Below the pieces are notes generated by a model, which was not told the DNA's origin, made no database searches, and worked only from the letters and a program-made list of their open reading frames with translations. Both the position numbers and the translations under genes were made by a program. Positions 37,539 through 46,960 of a stretch of 64,000 bases of DNA are shown here, piece by piece; position 1 is the first letter of the stretch, and each line of letters opens with the position of its first letter. Origin of the DNA: Arsenophonus fragariae (GTDB lineage Bacteria; Pseudomonadota; Gammaproteobacteria; Enterobacterales; Enterobacteriaceae); the NCBI GenBank assembly GCA_047291315.1, contig JBDPYZ010000010.1, positions 23,860 to 87,859 of the forward strand, in the 5' to 3' direction.

Positions 37539-39953
37539 ATGTCGAATACATATGACTCCTCAAGTATCAAGATATTAAAAGGGCTAGACGCGGTACGTAA
37601 GCGCCCAGGCATGTATATCGGTGATACCGACGATGGTACAGGCCTTCATCACATGGTCTTCGAGATTGTCGACAACGCTATCGACGAAGCCTTAGCAGGA
37701 TATTGTACCGATATTATTGTAACTATACATACCGATAACTCCATCTCTGTTCTCGATAATGGCCGTGGTATTCCAACCGATCTTCATGAAGAAGAAGGTA
37801 TTTCTGCCGCAGAAGTTATCATGACGGTTCTTCACGCTGGAGGCAAATTCGATGATAATTCCTATAAAGTTTCTGGTGGCTTACATGGTGTCGGTGTTTC
37901 TGTCGTTAATGCCTTATCAAAAAAATTAGAGTTAGTGATCCGCCGTGAAGGAAAAATTCATCAACAGACTTACCAGTTAGGTGTTCCACAAGCTCCTTTA
38001 ACGATTGCAGGTGAAACAGATGAGCGGGGAACCTATATTCGTTTCTGGCCAAGTTTGGAAACGTTTAAAACGATTACCGAATTCGAATACGATATTTTGG
38101 CAAGACGGTTACGGGAGCTCTCCTTTCTCAATTCCGGCATATCCATTCGTTTAGTTGATAAACGCGATAATAAAGAAAACCATTTTCATTATGAAGGCGG
38201 AATTAAAGCTTTTGTAGAATACTTAAGCCGGAATAAAACTCCAATTCATCCAAATATTTTCTATTTTTCTGCTGAAAAAGAGGGTATTAGTGTAGAAATA
38301 TCCATGCAATGGAATGACGGTTTCCAAGAAAATGTGTATTGCTTTACCAATAATATCCCACAACGGGATGGAGGAACCCACCTCGTTGGTTTCCGTACCG
38401 CAATGACACGTACGCTTAACAGTTATATGGATAAAGAAGGTTACCAGAAAAAAACGAAAGTTAGTGCTACTGGTGATGATGCACGTGAAGGTTTAATTGC
38501 TGTCGTTTCAGTTAAAATTACCGATCCAAAATTCTCTTCACAAACAAAAGACAAGCTAGTTTCTTCAGAAGTAAAAACTGTTGTTGAAACATTAATGAAT
38601 GAGAAACTTGTCGAATATCTATTAGAAAATCCTAATGACGCAAAAATCGTTGTTAGCAAAATCATTGACGCTGCTCGTGCCCGCGAGGCGGCTCGTAAAG
38701 CGCGCGAAATGACTCGTCGTAAAGGGGTGCTTGATCTGGCGGGATTACCAGGCAAATTAGCCGACTGCCAGGAACGTGATCCTGCTTTATCAGAACTTTA
38801 TTTAGTGGAGGGTGATTCCGCAGGCGGCTCTGCCAAACAAGGGCGTAACCGGAAAAATCAGGCAATTTTACCGTTAAAAGGAAAAATCCTTAATGTTGAA
38901 AAAGCCCGTTTCGATAAAATGCTCTCCTCTCAGGAAGTCGCTACCTTAATAACCGCTTTAGGCTGTGGTATTGGACGCGATGAATATGATCCTGATAAAT
39001 TACGTTATCATAGCATTATTATCATGACCGATGCTGATGTCGACGGCTCTCATATTCGAACTTTGTTATTAACTTTTTTCTATCGTCAGATGCCAGAAAT
39101 CATCGAGCGAGGCCATGTCTATATTGCTCAGCCACCTTTATATAAAGTGAAAAAAGGTAAACAAGAACAATATATTAAAGACGATGAGGCCATGAACAAA
39201 TATTTTATCTCAATCGCATTAGACAATGCAGCGCTCTATACCAGCCCTCATACTCCTGCATTGAAAGGTGAGTCATTGGAGAAGTTAATCATTGAATATA
39301 ATGCTGCCCAGAAAATTATCAAACGTCTAGAGCGTGTCTATCCACTTGCTTTATTAAATAATCTTATTTACCAACCTACGTTGGTAGAAGATGATTTGAA
39401 AGATAAATCAAAAGTAGAAAATTGGATCAACATGTTAGTTAAACGCCTAGCTGATAATGAAAAACATAGTAGTACTTATAGCTACCATATTAATGAAAAT
39501 AGTGAACGCCAATTATTTGAACCAGTTTTACGCATTAGGACCCATGGCGTTGATACCAATTACAATCTAGATTTTGATTTTATTCATGGTATTGAATATA
39601 CACGCATTACTAAAATAGGTCAACTAATAGGAGATTTGATTGAGGATGGTGCATATGTCGAAAGAGGGGAGCGTCACCAGACTGTTTATTCCTTTGAAGA
39701 TGCATTGAACTGGTTATCAAAAGAATCACGCCGTGGCTTGATGGTACAACGCTATAAGGGATTAGGAGAAATGAACCCAGAGCAATTATGGGAAACAACT
39801 ATGAACCCGGATACCCGCCGCATGATGCGTGTTACGGTTAAAGATGCCATCACAACTGACCAACTATTTACCACACTAATGGGTAATGAGGTTGAGCCAC
39901 GTAGAGCTTTCATTGAAGAAAACGCATTAAAAGCCGAAAATATAGACATTTAA
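37539..39953 (+). CDS. gyrB: DNA gyrase subunit B
   Basis: 804 residues. The ATPase and TOPRIM subunit of gyrase, which adds negative supercoils. The ATG at 37539 is preferred over the TTG before it. The GHKL ATPase has EIVDNAIDEA, DNGRGIP and GGLHGVGVSVVNALS. The transducer follows. TOPRIM has EGDSAGGSAKQGR and DADVDGSHIRTLLL. The long C-terminal insert typical of gammaproteobacterial GyrB (about 560-730) is present, and the tail has QRYKGLGEMNPEQLWETTM. It ends the dnaA operon and is followed by a terminator. Confidence 0.98.
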   Translation: MSNTYDSSSIKILKGLDAVRKRPGMYIGDTDDGTGLHHMVFEIVDNAIDEALAGYCTDIIVTIHTDNSISVLDNGRGIPTDLHEEEGISAAEVIMTVLHAGGKFDDNSYKVSGGLHGVGVSVVNALSKKLELVIRREGKIHQQTYQLGVPQAPLTIAGETDERGTYIRFWPSLETFKTITEFEYDILARRLRELSFLNSGISIRLVDKRDNKENHFHYEGGIKAFVEYLSRNKTPIHPNIFYFSAEKEGISVEISMQWNDGFQENVYCFTNNIPQRDGGTHLVGFRTAMTRTLNSYMDKEGYQKKTKVSATGDDAREGLIAVVSVKITDPKFSSQTKDKLVSSEVKTVVETLMNEKLVEYLLENPNDAKIVVSKIIDAARAREAARKAREMTRRKGVLDLAGLPGKLADCQERDPALSELYLVEGDSAGGSAKQGRNRKNQAILPLKGKILNVEKARFDKMLSSQEVATLITALGCGIGRDEYDPDKLRYHSIIIMTDADVDGSHIRTLLLTFFYRQMPEIIERGHVYIAQPPLYKVKKGKQEQYIKDDEAMNKYFISIALDNAALYTSPHTPALKGESLEKLIIEYNAAQKIIKRLERVYPLALLNNLIYQPTLVEDDLKDKSKVENWINMLVKRLADNEKHSSTYSYHINENSERQLFEPVLRIRTHGVDTNYNLDFDFIHGIEYTRITKIGQLIGDLIEDGAYVERGERHQTVYSFEDALNWLSKESRRGLMVQRYKGLGEMNPEQLWETTMNPDTRRMMRVTVKDAITTDQLFTTLMGNEVEPRRAFIEENALKAENIDI

Positions 39954-39969
39954 TTTTAAATGACAAAAC

Positions 39970-39999
39970 CAAAGCTCCATGCCTAAATTGGGGCTTTTT
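39970..39999 (+). terminator. Terminator after gyrB
   Basis: AAAGCTCC and GGGGCTTTTT form a short stem (one G-T pair) with a 10-nt loop and a T-run, 17 bp after the stop. The A-run on the other side could also serve asd, which converges from the right. Confidence 0.75.
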
Positions 40000-40019
40000 A
40001 TTAGATAAAACTATCTAAT

Positions 40020-41123
40020 TTATAATATTTTTAACATACGGCGTAGAGGCTCTGCAGCTCCCCATAATAGCTGATCACCAACCGTAAAAGCGGATAAATA
40101 TTCTGGCCCCATATTTAATTTACGCAAACGCCCGATAGGAATATTTAAGGTTCCTGTTACTGCTGTAGGAGTTAGCTCTTGAATGGTTAATTCACGCTCA
40201 TTAGGAACCACACGAACCCAATTATTATGTGCGGCCAAAATTTGCTTAACATCCTCAGTAGCAACATTTTTTTTCAATTTTAGGGTAAATGCCTGACTAT
40301 GACAGCGCAATGCACCGATACGAACACATAAACCATCGACAGCAATAGCATGACACCCAGTATTTAAAATTTTGTTAGTTTCTGCCTGCCCCTTCCATTC
40401 CTCACGGCTTTGGCCATTAGCCAGTTGTTTATCTATCCAGGCGATCAAACTACCGGCTAATGGCGCACCAAAGGCTTCAGAGATCATTTTCCCACTCCGT
40501 GTGAAATCGGTTACTTTTTTCTCAATTGATAAAATAGCCGCGGCGGGATTTTGTAGTTCATCAGCAACCTGCAAATGTAACTCACCCATTTGAAGTAACA
40601 ATTCACGCATATTACGCGCACCTGCACCAGAAGCCGCCTGATAAGTTGCAACCGAAACCCACTCAATCAAGTTTTCGGTAAATAAACCAGCTAAAGCCAT
40701 TAACATCAGACTGACCGTGCAATTACCACCAACAAAGGTTTTTATCCCTTCATTTAAACCTTGATCAATATATTGACAATTAACGGGATCAAGAATAATA
40801 ATGCTATCCTCTTTCATCCGTAGCGAAGATGCCACATCTATCCAGTAACCTGACCAACCAGTAGCACGTAGTTTAGGGTAAATTTGATCGGTATAGCCAC
40901 CACCCTGACAGCTAATTATTACCTCCAATTCCTTCAGTCCATCAAGATCAAAAGCATCTTGTAGTGCTCCTTGATGTTGACCATATTTTGGCGCAAGCTC
41001 ACCATGCTGAGAGGTGGTAAAAAAAACTGGATTGATATTATCAAAATCACCTTCTTCAACCATACGTTGCAACAATACAGAACCAACCATACCTCGCCAA
41101 CCAATAAATCCGACATTTTTCAT
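40020..41123 (-). CDS. asd: Aspartate-semialdehyde dehydrogenase
   Basis: 367 residues. It reduces aspartyl phosphate to aspartate semialdehyde, the branch point to lysine, diaminopimelate (cell wall), threonine and methionine. NADP binding is by KNVGFIGWRGMVGSVL at the N-terminus. The catalytic cysteine is in FVGGNCTVSLML near residue 135. GQAETNKILNT and VRIGALRCHSQAFT, with the catalytic histidine, follow. The ATG at 41123 is chosen because E. coli Asd starts MKNVGFIGWRG; the longer form adds only VDITK from a TTG. It converges on gyrB. Retention suggests the cell still makes its own peptidoglycan precursor. Confidence 0.97.
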   Translation of the reverse strand: MKNVGFIGWRGMVGSVLLQRMVEEGDFDNINPVFFTTSQHGELAPKYGQHQGALQDAFDLDGLKELEVIISCQGGGYTDQIYPKLRATGWSGYWIDVASSLRMKEDSIIILDPVNCQYIDQGLNEGIKTFVGGNCTVSLMLMALAGLFTENLIEWVSVATYQAASGAGARNMRELLLQMGELHLQVADELQNPAAAILSIEKKVTDFTRSGKMISEAFGAPLAGSLIAWIDKQLANGQSREEWKGQAETNKILNTGCHAIAVDGLCVRIGALRCHSQAFTLKLKKNVATEDVKQILAAHNNWVRVVPNERELTIQELTPTAVTGTLNIPIGRLRKLNMGPEYLSAFTVGDQLLWGAAEPLRRMLKIL

Positions 41124-41270
41124 TTTTGTTATATCCACCAATCTGAACTTTGTTGCTAAGCAAAATAGCTGACATTTATAAACAATAATTGCAAATTTAA
41201 ATCATTTTTCCATTCTTCAATGCTAATTATTTATTACATAATAACCAAAATTTTATTTATAACTGATAAA

Positions 41271-41304
41271 AACAAAAACACCCAGCATCAAGGGTGTTTT
41301 TGTT
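41271..41304 (-). terminator. Strong terminator after digH
   Basis: AACAAAAACACCC and GGGTGTTTTTGTT form a perfect 13-bp stem with an 8-nt loop. On the minus strand the stem ends in a T-rich run. It lies 29 bp past the digH stop and 148 bp upstream of asd, so the two minus-strand genes are separate units. Confidence 0.88.
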
Positions 41305-41332
41305 AAAATAAAGATAAATAACTTTACTGAGC

Positions 41333-42616
41333 TCATCGATGCCATCGAGATCTGAGATATTTTACTGCCTCTTCCTTTTGCGGAGACTGAAGAAGTCCCT
41401 CTCTAAATAGGATCGTTCCTTTAATCTCAGGTAATTCATCGTTAAGATCGAGTTGTCTTTTTAGCTCCGGAACACCGCCGTCAAGAGACCAATCAGGTTC
41501 TGTCTTAGATGGCACGCCAACTTTATATAACGCCACTCCAATATACAATTTAGTGTTAGTCGATCTCACCACATCAGCCCACCATTTTGCGATCACATCA
41601 TATTTCACAATTTCGAGGGCAAAAGGCCAATAAATCTGCGGGGCAATATAATCCAATAAACCTTCTTTTACCCATAGCCTGGTATCGGCAAAATATCTAT
41701 CATAAGTAGAAGCCCCAGCTTTAGTATCAGAGCCTCGTGGATCATCAAAAATATTTCGCCAAACGCCGGCTGGGCTGATACCAAATTCAATATTGGGTTT
41801 TAACGAACGGATTGTTGAAGAAACTTCTCGAATCAACAATAAAGTATTATTTCTTCTCCAACTAGCTTTATCTAAAAATCCCTGACCATATTTTTGAAAT
41901 GTTGCATCATCATTAAGTTTGGCGGAAGCTGATTCATAATAGAAATAATCATCAAACTGAATTCCGTCAATGTCATAGTTTTTAACTAATTCAGCAACAA
42001 TACTGGTGATCCAATTACGAACTTCAGGTAATCCTGGGTCAAGCACAAAACGGTGGCAGGCAGTACGTATCAAATCTTTATGTAAAACATAAACGCTAGC
42101 AGGCGAAAAAGAAAGTGTCTTTTGCAGTGAGGCAATGGTTTCTGGCTGCGTATCCATCGAAACTCGATAGGGATTTAACCAAGTATGTATTTTTAAATTT
42201 CTTTTATGTGCCTCAGCAATAATAAACGCCAACGGATCATAACCTGGTTCTTTACCGACTACACCTGTAAGCACGTCAGACCAAGGCAGAATATGAGAAC
42301 GATAAAGCGCTGTACCGTCTGGTTTTACCTGAAAAAAAATAGTGTTAATGCCTATTTTTACCAAATTATCCAGTTTATCGGTTAGCTCTTTTTTCTGTGC
42401 TTCAATTCTAAGTTGATCTGAATCAAGGTTAACTGATGAAAGAGAAGGCCAATCAAGCCGAGATACAGTAGCTAACCATACACCACGTACAGGTATATCT
42501 TGTTTAATCGTGATCTTTTGTTCATAAGGTATTTTTTTATTATTACACCCAATTATAAAAAACAAGCAAAATAACGAAGTAATAAACCCCCTTATCCTCT
42601 TTAATCGCAATAGCAT
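41333..42616 (-). CDS. digH: Divisome glycosyl hydrolase-like lipoprotein DigH (YddW)
   Basis: 427 residues. The signal sequence ends in a lipobox (LFFIIGC, Cys about residue 24), giving an outer-membrane lipoprotein. The body matches E. coli YddW/DigH (GHL10, formerly DUF187): RGVWLATVSRLDWPSLSSVN, GINTIFFQVKPDGTALY, LKIHTWLNPYRVS, DGIQFDDYFYYES, GISPAGVWRN and DYIAPQIYWPF. In E. coli DigH cuts glycan strands lacking stem peptides at the division site. The partner SPOR-domain proteins are not in this window. The gene lies alone between two intergenic gaps. Confidence 0.93.
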   Translation of the reverse strand: MLLRLKRIRGFITSLFCLFFIIGCNNKKIPYEQKITIKQDIPVRGVWLATVSRLDWPSLSSVNLDSDQLRIEAQKKELTDKLDNLVKIGINTIFFQVKPDGTALYRSHILPWSDVLTGVVGKEPGYDPLAFIIAEAHKRNLKIHTWLNPYRVSMDTQPETIASLQKTLSFSPASVYVLHKDLIRTACHRFVLDPGLPEVRNWITSIVAELVKNYDIDGIQFDDYFYYESASAKLNDDATFQKYGQGFLDKASWRRNNTLLLIREVSSTIRSLKPNIEFGISPAGVWRNIFDDPRGSDTKAGASTYDRYFADTRLWVKEGLLDYIAPQIYWPFALEIVKYDVIAKWWADVVRSTNTKLYIGVALYKVGVPSKTEPDWSLDGGVPELKRQLDLNDELPEIKGTILFREGLLQSPQKEEAVKYLRSRWHR

Positions 42617-42701
42617 ACTTAATCCTTATTTTGTTAACATTCATGGCTCAATAAACTGTAGGGATTATTTAATGGTAGCATTATATTTATAAATTTATTA
42701 A

Positions 42702-42730
42702 ATATTAAGATATTAAGATATTAAGATATT
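42702..42730. repeat. Octamer tandem repeat
   Basis: Three perfect copies of ATATTAAG at 42702-42725 plus a partial fourth. It lies in the digH-glmS gap. It is a simple-sequence tract prone to slippage. Confidence 0.9.
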
Positions 42731-42791
42731 TATTTTTCAGTAATCAATAACAAAAATGACTTAGATAAATAATAAAATTTTAGCTTATTAG

Positions 42792-42833
42792 TCTTTAATC
42801 TTTAATCTTTAATCTTTAATCTTTAATCTTTAA
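42792..42833. repeat. Heptamer tandem repeat (TCTTTAA) x6
   Basis: Six perfect tandem copies of TCTTTAA. They lie 132 bp downstream of the glmS stop and 176 bp upstream of the digH start. Copy number probably varies by strand slippage. The remaining gap (42617-42964) holds no gene. Confidence 0.95.
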
Positions 42834-42964
42834 AAAAATACGCTAGAGTGAAGCGCATTTTTCAATATAGAAATATATAACAAAATGTAAAAAAAAAACT
42901 ATCTTAGTCTGTTATATAAAATAACTTACTGACGATAACCTAAATATCACTCTTTATACCCAAC

Positions 42965-44797
42965 TCACTCAACTGTCACGGATTTAGCTAGATTTCTTGG
43001 TTGATCAACATCAGTACCTTTAATTAAGGCAACATAATAAGATAATAACTGCAGAGGAACGGTATAAAAAATAGGGGCAATTAACTCTTCAACATGCGGT
43101 AATGGAATAATTTTCATATTTTCACTGTCAACAAAACCCGCGTTTTTATCAGTAAAAACATAAAGTGAGCCACCTCGAGCACGAACTTCTTCAATATTTG
43201 ATTTTAGCTTTTCCAGTAATTCATTATTTGGCACAATAATAATAACTGGCATATCGGCATCAATTAATGCAAGAGGGCCATGTTTCAACTCACCCGCTGC
43301 ATAAGCTTCTGCGTGAATATAAGAAATCTCTTTTAGCTTTAACGCACCTTCAACCGCAATGGGAAATTGATCACCACGCCCCAAAAAAAGAGCATGATTT
43401 TTATCAGAGAAATCTTCAGCTAAAACTTCAATCATTTTTTCTTGTGATAACATACTGTCAATACGGGTAGGTAGAGCATGTAATGCCTGAACAATGTCTC
43501 GCTCAAGTGCAATATTTTTATCTTTCAAGCGGGTCAGATAAGCAACCAACAATAATAAAACCGTCAATTGGGTAGTAAAAGCTTTGGTCGATGCCACGCC
43601 GATTTCTACGCCAGCTTTTGTCATTAATGCAAAATCTGATTCACGGACTAAAGATGAGCCTAAAACATTGCATATCGCCAATGATGCCAGATAACCAAGC
43701 TCTTTCGATAAACGTAATGCAGCTAAGGTATCCGCTGTTTCACCCGATTGAGAAAGGGTGATCAATAAACTATTTTTACGCCGTGCTGGTTTGCGATAAC
43801 GGAATTCAGAAGCAATTTCTACATCACAGGGTATACCTGCTAAAGATTCAAGCCAGTAACGGGCAACCATCCCGGCATTATATGAAGTCCCACATGCAAT
43901 AATTTGAATATGTTCAACCTGAGATAATAGATTTTGGGCTTTTTTATCTAATTCGGTAAAAATAACATTATCATGCTGATCAAAGCGCCCTTCCAGGGTA
44001 TTCTTTATTGCTAAAGGCTGCTCATAGATCTCTTTTTGCATATAGTGGCGATAAATTCCTTTATCACCGGCATCATACTGAACATAGGACTTTATTTGCT
44101 CTCGTTCAACTTTTGTGCCTTGCTGATCAAAAATACGCACTGTTCGACGAGTCACCTCAGCAATATCACCTTCCTCTAAATAGATAAAGCGACGTGTAAC
44201 CGGCAAAAGCGCTAATTGATCAGATGCTAGAAAATTTTCACCAACACCTAAACCTATAATTAAAGGGCTACCCGAACGCGCAGCAATCAACAGCCCTGGA
44301 GTACGGCTATCCATAATGAGTGTACCATAGGCACCCTTTAATTGGGGTATAACACCCTGTACCACCTCAAGCAACGAGCCACCTTTTTGTAATTCCCAAT
44401 GCGTTAAATGCGCAATAACTTCGCTATCAGTTTCTGAAGTAAAAACATATTGTTGATTTTTAAGTTGTTCACGCAGTTCCTGATAATTTTCAATAATCCC
44501 ATTATGAACTACCGCAATATATTCAGATGTATGCGGATGAGCATTTTTTTTGCTTGGCTGACCATGAGTAGCCCAACGAGTATGCGCGATACCCGTGCCG
44601 CCAATCACAGCATGTTTTTCTACTTCATCAGCCAGGATCTGAACTTTACCCGTTTCACGTAATCGTGTCAAATTAGCTTTATCATCAACCACAGCTAAAC
44701 CGGCAGAGTCATAACCTCGATATTCTAGTCGACGAAGTCCTTCAATAAGAATTTTAGCTATATCACGTTGTGCTACTGCACCAACAATTCCACACAT
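42965..44797 (-). CDS. glmS: Glutamine-fructose-6-phosphate aminotransferase (isomerizing)
   Basis: 610 residues. It makes glucosamine-6-phosphate, the first step to UDP-GlcNAc for peptidoglycan and LPS. The ATG at 44797 exposes the catalytic cysteine (MCGIVGAVAQRD); the TTG before it is not used. The glutaminase domain has RGYDSAGLA and HTRWATHGQPS. Two SIS domains have CGTSYNAGMVARYW, SQSGETADTLAALR and GRGDQFPIAVEGALKLKEISY, and the tail is DQPRNLAKSVTVE. It follows glmU by 146 bp, as in the E. coli glmUS operon, where a small RNA acts on glmS; no small RNA gene could be identified here. Confidence 0.98.
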   Translation of the reverse strand: MCGIVGAVAQRDIAKILIEGLRRLEYRGYDSAGLAVVDDKANLTRLRETGKVQILADEVEKHAVIGGTGIAHTRWATHGQPSKKNAHPHTSEYIAVVHNGIIENYQELREQLKNQQYVFTSETDSEVIAHLTHWELQKGGSLLEVVQGVIPQLKGAYGTLIMDSRTPGLLIAARSGSPLIIGLGVGENFLASDQLALLPVTRRFIYLEEGDIAEVTRRTVRIFDQQGTKVEREQIKSYVQYDAGDKGIYRHYMQKEIYEQPLAIKNTLEGRFDQHDNVIFTELDKKAQNLLSQVEHIQIIACGTSYNAGMVARYWLESLAGIPCDVEIASEFRYRKPARRKNSLLITLSQSGETADTLAALRLSKELGYLASLAICNVLGSSLVRESDFALMTKAGVEIGVASTKAFTTQLTVLLLLVAYLTRLKDKNIALERDIVQALHALPTRIDSMLSQEKMIEVLAEDFSDKNHALFLGRGDQFPIAVEGALKLKEISYIHAEAYAAGELKHGPLALIDADMPVIIIVPNNELLEKLKSNIEEVRARGGSLYVFTDKNAGFVDSENMKIIPLPHVEELIAPIFYTVPLQLLSYYVALIKGTDVDQPRNLAKSVTVE

Positions 44798-44943
44798 CAA
44801 TTTTTATTCCAAATAGAGGAGCATACTGCCCATATGGTGTCGTAACCTGATTAATATATTCGGTTTTACCGTTCCCAAAACCTGTAGATATTGTGATTAT
44901 CATTTATAAAATAGATGCTTACATAATCACTAATTCTATTTTA

Positions 44944-46314
44944 TTACTTTTTCTTTACTGGACGTTGCCAATTAAGAATATGCCGCTGTTTGATACGACT
45001 GATAACAAGTTCATTTTCCTCAACATCATTAGTCAGCGTAGTTCCGGCACCAATAGTTGCCCCTTTAGCAATGGTAATAGGTGCAATTAATTGTGTATCT
45101 GAACCAACAAAAACATTATCACCAATGGTCGTTTTAAATTTATTAGCTCCATCATAATTACAAGTTATTGTTCCTGAGCCAATATTAACATCACAACCAA
45201 TTTCGGCGTCTCCTAAATAACTTAGATGGCCAGCCTTAGAACCAAAACCTAAAGCGGTGTTTTTAACCTCAACAAAATTACCAATATGCACCTTTTCTGC
45301 CAGTTTAGTTCCTGGACGTAAACGAGCAAAAGGGCCAACTGTACAGGCGGTAGATAATTCTGAGCCTTCTATAACTGAATAAGGACTAATAATTGAATTA
45401 TCATCTATTGTACAATTTTTTAAAATACATCCAGCATGAATATGTACATTGTTACCCAGTACAACATCTCCTTCAATAATAACATTAGTATCGATAATTA
45501 CATTACGCCCATGCTTTAATGTACCGCGCAAATCAAAACGAGCAGGGTCAATAATCATAACTCCCGCCAATAATAATTTTTCTGCCTGTTCTCGCTGATA
45601 AATACGTTCAAGTGCTGAGAGCTGTAAACAGTTATTAACTCCTTCCATTTCACTCAATTTCGTAGGATGAATCGCATTTATCTTACAACCTTCTTCATAC
45701 GCAAATGAAATGATATCGGTAACATAATATTCGTTTTGTGCATTATTGTTATTAAGCTTTTTCAGCCATCGCTTTAAATCACCGCCATTAGCAACTAGTA
45801 TACCGGTATTAATTTCGTTAATATTAGCTTGATTTTCTGTTGCATCTTTTTGTTCAACAATGCCAATTACTTCACCTTTTTCACGAATAATGCGCCCATA
45901 ACCTGTCGGTTCATTAACGATTGCAGTCAATAATCCTATACCTCCGCAGGGCTTAGCTTCTATTAATAGTTCAAGAGTTTCTTTTGTTATCAGTGGAGAA
46001 TCACCACAAAGCATCAGTATATCTTCATTATCAGCAAAATAAGGTGCTACTTGCTGCATTGCATGCCCTGTTCCTAACTGTTCTGCCTGTAAGATCCAAT
46101 TAACAGGTTGATTAGCTAAAGCTAATTTAATTAAATCAGCACCATGACCATAAACTAAATAAATATTAGATGCACCAAGTGATAATGACGTGTCAATAAC
46201 ATGTTGCACCATTGGTTTGCCTGCCAGTGGATGTAAAACTTTTGGTAAATCAGAATACATGCGGGTACCCTTACCCGCCACGAGGATCACAACACTTTTT
46301 GCGTTCATAGACAT
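44944..46314 (-). CDS. glmU: Bifunctional GlcN-1-P acetyltransferase / UDP-GlcNAc pyrophosphorylase
   Basis: 456 residues. It carries out the last two steps to UDP-GlcNAc. The N-terminal uridyltransferase domain has the signature VILVAGKGTRMYSDLPKVLH (the second residue of the usual LAAGKG is Val here), QLGTGHAMQQ and MLCGDSPL. The C-terminal left-handed beta-helix acetyltransferase has FARLRPGT, KAGHLSYLGDAEIG and TITCNYDGANKF. Length equals the family norm. It sits between atpC and glmS, the usual enterobacterial order. Confidence 0.97.
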   Translation of the reverse strand: MSMNAKSVVILVAGKGTRMYSDLPKVLHPLAGKPMVQHVIDTSLSLGASNIYLVYGHGADLIKLALANQPVNWILQAEQLGTGHAMQQVAPYFADNEDILMLCGDSPLITKETLELLIEAKPCGGIGLLTAIVNEPTGYGRIIREKGEVIGIVEQKDATENQANINEINTGILVANGGDLKRWLKKLNNNNAQNEYYVTDIISFAYEEGCKINAIHPTKLSEMEGVNNCLQLSALERIYQREQAEKLLLAGVMIIDPARFDLRGTLKHGRNVIIDTNVIIEGDVVLGNNVHIHAGCILKNCTIDDNSIISPYSVIEGSELSTACTVGPFARLRPGTKLAEKVHIGNFVEVKNTALGFGSKAGHLSYLGDAEIGCDVNIGSGTITCNYDGANKFKTTIGDNVFVGSDTQLIAPITIAKGATIGAGTTLTNDVEENELVISRIKQRHILNWQRPVKKK

Positions 46315-46470
46315 AAAAAACTAATAGCTCCATCAGTTAGGTAAAAGTAAAACTATTTATTGAACAAATTACTACATATTTCGTTCAAATAAAAAAGCTG
46401 ACCATCTATATAAAAGAAAAGGAGCGAAACAAATAAAGTGTCTCACTCCCTGTATTTATCTAATTTTCAT

Positions 46471-46502
46471 AAAAATAGTTGTAAAGAGACAACTATTTTT
46501 TT
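46471..46502 (-). terminator. Terminator of the atp operon
   Basis: AAAAATAGTTGT and ACAACTATTTTT form a perfect 12-bp stem with a 6-nt loop and a T-run. It is 20 bp downstream of the atpC stop on the minus strand. Confidence 0.9.
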
Positions 46503-46522
46503 AATAATTTCTTAGGATTATA

Positions 46523-46939
46523 TCATTTTTTCATCAGCTCAATGACACGTAATTTAGCAATTGCTCTCGCTAATTCTGCCGATGCTTGAGTATAATCGAC
46601 ATCACCATGTGCTTTATGAATATGCTCTTCTGCTTTACGTTTAGATTCTAATGCCTTAGCTTCATCCAAATCCTTGCCACGGATAGCTGTATCAGCCAGT
46701 ATGATAACACCATTTGGTTGAACTTCGAGGATACCACCAGAAAGATAGATCAGCTCTTCTTCACCAAACTGTTTAGTAATACGTATCATACCAGGCTTAA
46801 TCGTAGTTAGCAGAGGAGTATGTTGAGGATAAATACCCAGCTCCCCTTCACTGCCTGTTACCCGGATTTTTTGGACAAGCCCGTCAAACATCTGCTTTTC
46901 AGCACTTACCACAACAAGATGGTATGTCATTGCAGACAT
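46523..46939 (-). CDS. atpC: ATP synthase F1 subunit epsilon
   Basis: 138 residues. The rotor subunit that links gamma to the c-ring and can inhibit ATP hydrolysis. MTYHLVVVSAEKQMFDGLV begins the beta-sandwich, YLSGGILEVQPNGVIILADT follows, and the C-terminal helical hairpin runs from about residue 90. It is last in the atp operon, 21 bp after atpD. Confidence 0.97.
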   Translation of the reverse strand: MSAMTYHLVVVSAEKQMFDGLVQKIRVTGSEGELGIYPQHTPLLTTIKPGMIRITKQFGEEELIYLSGGILEVQPNGVIILADTAIRGKDLDEAKALESKRKAEEHIHKAHGDVDYTQASAELARAIAKLRVIELMKK

Positions 46940-46960
46940 ATCAACCTCCCATCAGCGACA

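Noticed and set aside
41333..42616. DigH considered as an acquired host-degrading glycosidase
   Set aside because: Motifs and length match the chromosomal E. coli YddW/DigH cell-division lipoprotein throughout.
42702..42833. Repeats considered as a CRISPR array
   Set aside because: Units of 7-8 bp are directly adjacent with no spacers, and there are no cas genes.
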